Below are positions 5,985 to 7,310 of a DNA stretch of 7,310 nucleotides, piece after piece. Under the pieces are notes generated by a model. The model ran no database searches and was not told the DNA's origin. It worked only from the letters and a program-made list of their open reading frames with translations. The stretch's first letter is position 1, and each line of letters starts with the position of its first letter. The translations under genes and the position numbers were made by a program. Source of the DNA: Candidatus Aerophobota bacterium (GTDB taxonomy: Bacteria; Aerophobota; Aerophobia; Aerophobales; B3-G15); assembly GCA_021163905.1 (NCBI GenBank), contig JAGGTG010000256.1, positions 1-7,310 of the forward strand. Direction: 5' to 3'.

Positions 5985-7151
5985 TTATACTCCGCTTATC
6001 TTTGCTTTTTCTATTTGATGAAGCACGAATTCCCTGATTTTTTGCGGTGATGGAGAAGGTTCTGTTATCCTGCCGTTGTCTACCATCAGTTTAAGGAGGG
6101 GCTGAGGTTTTCCTCCGCACTGGCAGGAATTGGCATCTTTTCCCCAGGGAAGTATTTTAGTTGATCCGCACTCCGGACAACGCCAGACCTGTTTTTTTCC
6201 GGAATACTTTCCTTTTTTTGCTATGGGATTTCCCTCTATTTCTACAATATCAAGGGCAAAATCAACCACCGGAGCATTACTGATCCAGGTTCCAATTCCA
6301 AATGCATCAGCTATATTACTTAACTGATGAACCTTTTGCTCGTCTATTCCTCCGGAAACAAATAATTTAACGTGATTGTAGCCTCGTAGATCAAGTTCCC
6401 ACCTTATCTCTTTGAGAATTTCTAAAATATCCCCTCTTCTTGATGCAGGAGTGTCTATTCTCACCGCAAAAAGGTCTTTTCCAAGTGCCCTTGCCACTCT
6501 CAAAGCCTCAAATTTTTCATCGCTAAGAGTATCAATTAATGCTACTCTTTTTACAGCTGGCTCTATTACCTGGTGGAAAAGTCTGGTTGCCTCTAAGGTA
6601 TCTCCCACCAGCAAAACCAAACTATGGGGAATTGTTCCCACCGGCTCCTCTCCAAGGAATCTGGCACTTTCCTCTACAGCCACTCCATCGCATCCCCCTA
6701 TGTAAGATGCTCTATCTATCATCAGGGTAATCCCGGGGTGCATCCTTCTTGCCCCAAAGTGATAAATTGGTTTTCCCCCTGATAGTTTTTTGCACCTTGC
6801 AGCTCTTGTAGCTATGCCAGATGCCTGGCATAAAAAACCAAGAAGACAGGTCTCGTAAGCGGCAAATTCACTATATTTACCCTCTATTAAAACTACAGGC
6901 TCCATTGAGTGGAATAAAGTTCCCTCTGGCATTGCCCATACCTTTACTGGAAGGCCCTCTACAAGATTTAAAACTTCCTCTATTCCAGCAAGAACAGCCC
7001 ACTCATATCCACAGGGCAAATTTATTGCCCTTACCTCAGCTGCCACGGTCTTGTCCAGTTTTTTTTCTTTTATTATTTTAACCGTTCTGTCAAAATAAAC
7101 GTCGGTTACAACTCCTTTTTTTATTTTTTCTTCTGGATAAATGTGAAACAT
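5985..7151 (-). CDS. pncB: Nicotinate phosphoribosyltransferase (NAPRTase_B / Thermoplasma type)
   Basis: This enzyme joins nicotinate with PRPP to give nicotinate mononucleotide, the entry of the Preiss-Handler NAD salvage route. With the ATG at 7151 it has 388 residues. Visible features are TDVYFDRT (16-23), EVRAINLPCGYEWAVLAG, the HFGARRMHPG segment (131-140), GTIPHSLVLLVGDTLEA (172-188), VRIDTPASRRGD (230-241), LFVSGGID (263-270) and GIGTWIS (285-291), typical of the quinolinate/nicotinate phosphoribosyltransferase barrel. A C-terminal zinc-ribbon-like module has Cys 325, 328, 343 and 345. The ATG is chosen because GAGG (7160-7157) lies five bases upstream. An in-frame TTG at 7184 would sit inside the promoter, ahead of the predicted transcript start. 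It is the first gene of the five-gene operon. No nicotinamidase is in view to feed it from nicotinamide. The symbol is used in the broad functional sense. Confidence 0.94.
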   Translation of the reverse strand: MFHIYPEEKIKKGVVTDVYFDRTVKIIKEKKLDKTVAAEVRAINLPCGYEWAVLAGIEEVLNLVEGLPVKVWAMPEGTLFHSMEPVVLIEGKYSEFAAYETCLLGFLCQASGIATRAARCKKLSGGKPIYHFGARRMHPGITLMIDRASYIGGCDGVAVEESARFLGEEPVGTIPHSLVLLVGDTLEATRLFHQVIEPAVKRVALIDTLSDEKFEALRVARALGKDLFAVRIDTPASRRGDILEILKEIRWELDLRGYNHVKLFVSGGIDEQKVHQLSNIADAFGIGTWISNAPVVDFALDIVEIEGNPIAKKGKYSGKKQVWRCPECGSTKILPWGKDANSCQCGGKPQPLLKLMVDNGRITEPSPSPQKIREFVLHQIEKAKISGV

Positions 7152-7172
7152 ATCTTCCTCTTTTTTACCAGA

Positions 7173-7202
7173 ATTATAATACAACTAAGGCCCCTGTGTC
7201 AA
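7173..7202 (-). promoter_or_regulatory. Near-perfect sigma-70 promoter of the five-gene operon
   Basis: On the - strand, the -35 box TTGACA (7202-7197) and the -10 box TATAAT (7178-7173) both match consensus exactly, with an 18-base spacer. The predicted start of transcription is near 7166, giving a leader of only about 15 bases ahead of the ATG at 7151. That leaves no room for a riboswitch or attenuator, so the operon appears to lack lysine- or FMN-responsive RNA control at this promoter. Confidence 0.8.
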
Positions 7203-7218
7203 TCCCACCATCCTGCAG

Positions 7219-7282
7219 GGTTGAGTCGGTTGATCGGTTTGTCGGTTAATCGGTTGATGCGTGAATGCGTTGATGCGATATG
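7219..7282. repeat. Imperfect 8-base tandem repeat array upstream of the operon
   Basis: About eight consecutive 8-base units are seen on the + strand. The best are CGGTTGAT at 7227-7234 and 7251-7258, with variants CGGTTTGT (7235-7242) and CGGTTAAT (7243-7250). Later units shift to GCGTTGAT (7267-7274). The array is noncoding and lies just upstream of the operon's -35 box. It is related to the spacer inside the split aspartokinase. Confidence 0.75.
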
Positions 7283-7283
7283 C

Positions 7284-7308
7284 GTCCTATGTCCGAGGTC
7301 CTACGTCC
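7284..7308. repeat. Direct repeat of an 11-mer (GTCCTAYGTCC), 14-base period
   Basis: GTCCTATGTCC (7284-7294) and GTCCTACGTCC (7298-7308) differ at one base and are separated by GAG. They directly follow the 8-base array and may continue beyond the right edge. No coding potential is seen in 7203-7310; the rest of this noncoding stretch is these repeats. Confidence 0.65.
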
Positions 7309-7310
7309 AA

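Noticed and set aside
6814..6831. Perfect inverted repeat ATGCCAG/CTGGCAT as a terminator
   Set aside because: It is inside the phosphoribosyltransferase coding region. On the - strand its T-run precedes rather than follows the stem, and on the + strand it is followed by A's, so it does not have terminator form on either strand.
7152..7172. Lysine, FMN or other riboswitch in the operon leader
   Set aside because: The predicted leader is only about 15 bases long, too short for any known riboswitch aptamer.
7152..7184. TTG start of the phosphoribosyltransferase at 7184
   Set aside because: It lies between the -35 and -10 boxes and upstream of the expected transcript start; the ATG at 7151 has a good ribosome binding site.

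Overview
The window is a compact stretch of moderately AT-rich bacterial DNA with very short intergenic gaps, Shine-Dalgarno-led genes, several TTG or GTG starts, and promoters that match the sigma-70 consensus. It carries eight coding regions and no rRNA, tRNA or transposase. The protein set is housekeeping: a Thermoplasma-type nicotinate phosphoribosyltransferase, aspartokinase, aspartate-semialdehyde dehydrogenase, RibD and a sirtuin. The style suggests an uncultured, possibly anaerobic or candidate-phylum bacterium. The phylum cannot be fixed from the sequence alone, and the lineage remark is a guess.

Layout. The left part is read on the + strand. First comes the 3' part of a secreted, multi-domain protein with an Ig-like domain, a small beta-barrel and a discoidin-like C-terminus (2-940). 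A 117-base gap (941-1057) holds a solitary CRISPR-repeat-like 36-mer and a promoter. It is followed by a sirtuin (1058-1801) and, 6 bases later, a DUF624/YesL-like membrane protein (1808-2578). The right part is one tightly packed - strand operon running leftward from a near-perfect promoter at 7173-7202: nicotinate phosphoribosyltransferase, aspartokinase catalytic subunit, aspartokinase ACT subunit, asd, ribD. Its last gene meets the DUF624 gene tail to tail, and the two genes share four bases at their stop codons.

How the genes fit together. The aspartokinase pair and asd carry out the first two steps from aspartate towards lysine, threonine and methionine. The phosphoribosyltransferase makes nicotinate mononucleotide for NAD salvage, and RibD carries out two early steps of riboflavin synthesis. 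The operon therefore mixes amino-acid and redox-cofactor synthesis. The sirtuin on the other strand consumes NAD, so a functional NAD link is conceivable but unproven.

Most notable observation. Aspartokinase is split into a catalytic ORF and a separate two-ACT-domain ORF, at the same place where other bacteria start an internal beta subunit. The two ORFs are in the same frame but are separated by three in-frame stops and a 45-base spacer. That spacer, and the stop codon of the catalytic ORF, are made of a degenerate 8-base tandem repeat. The same repeat family recurs in the noncoding DNA at the right edge (7219-7282). This suggests that repeat invasion broke a formerly single gene. No defence system or other recognisable new multi-gene system is visible.
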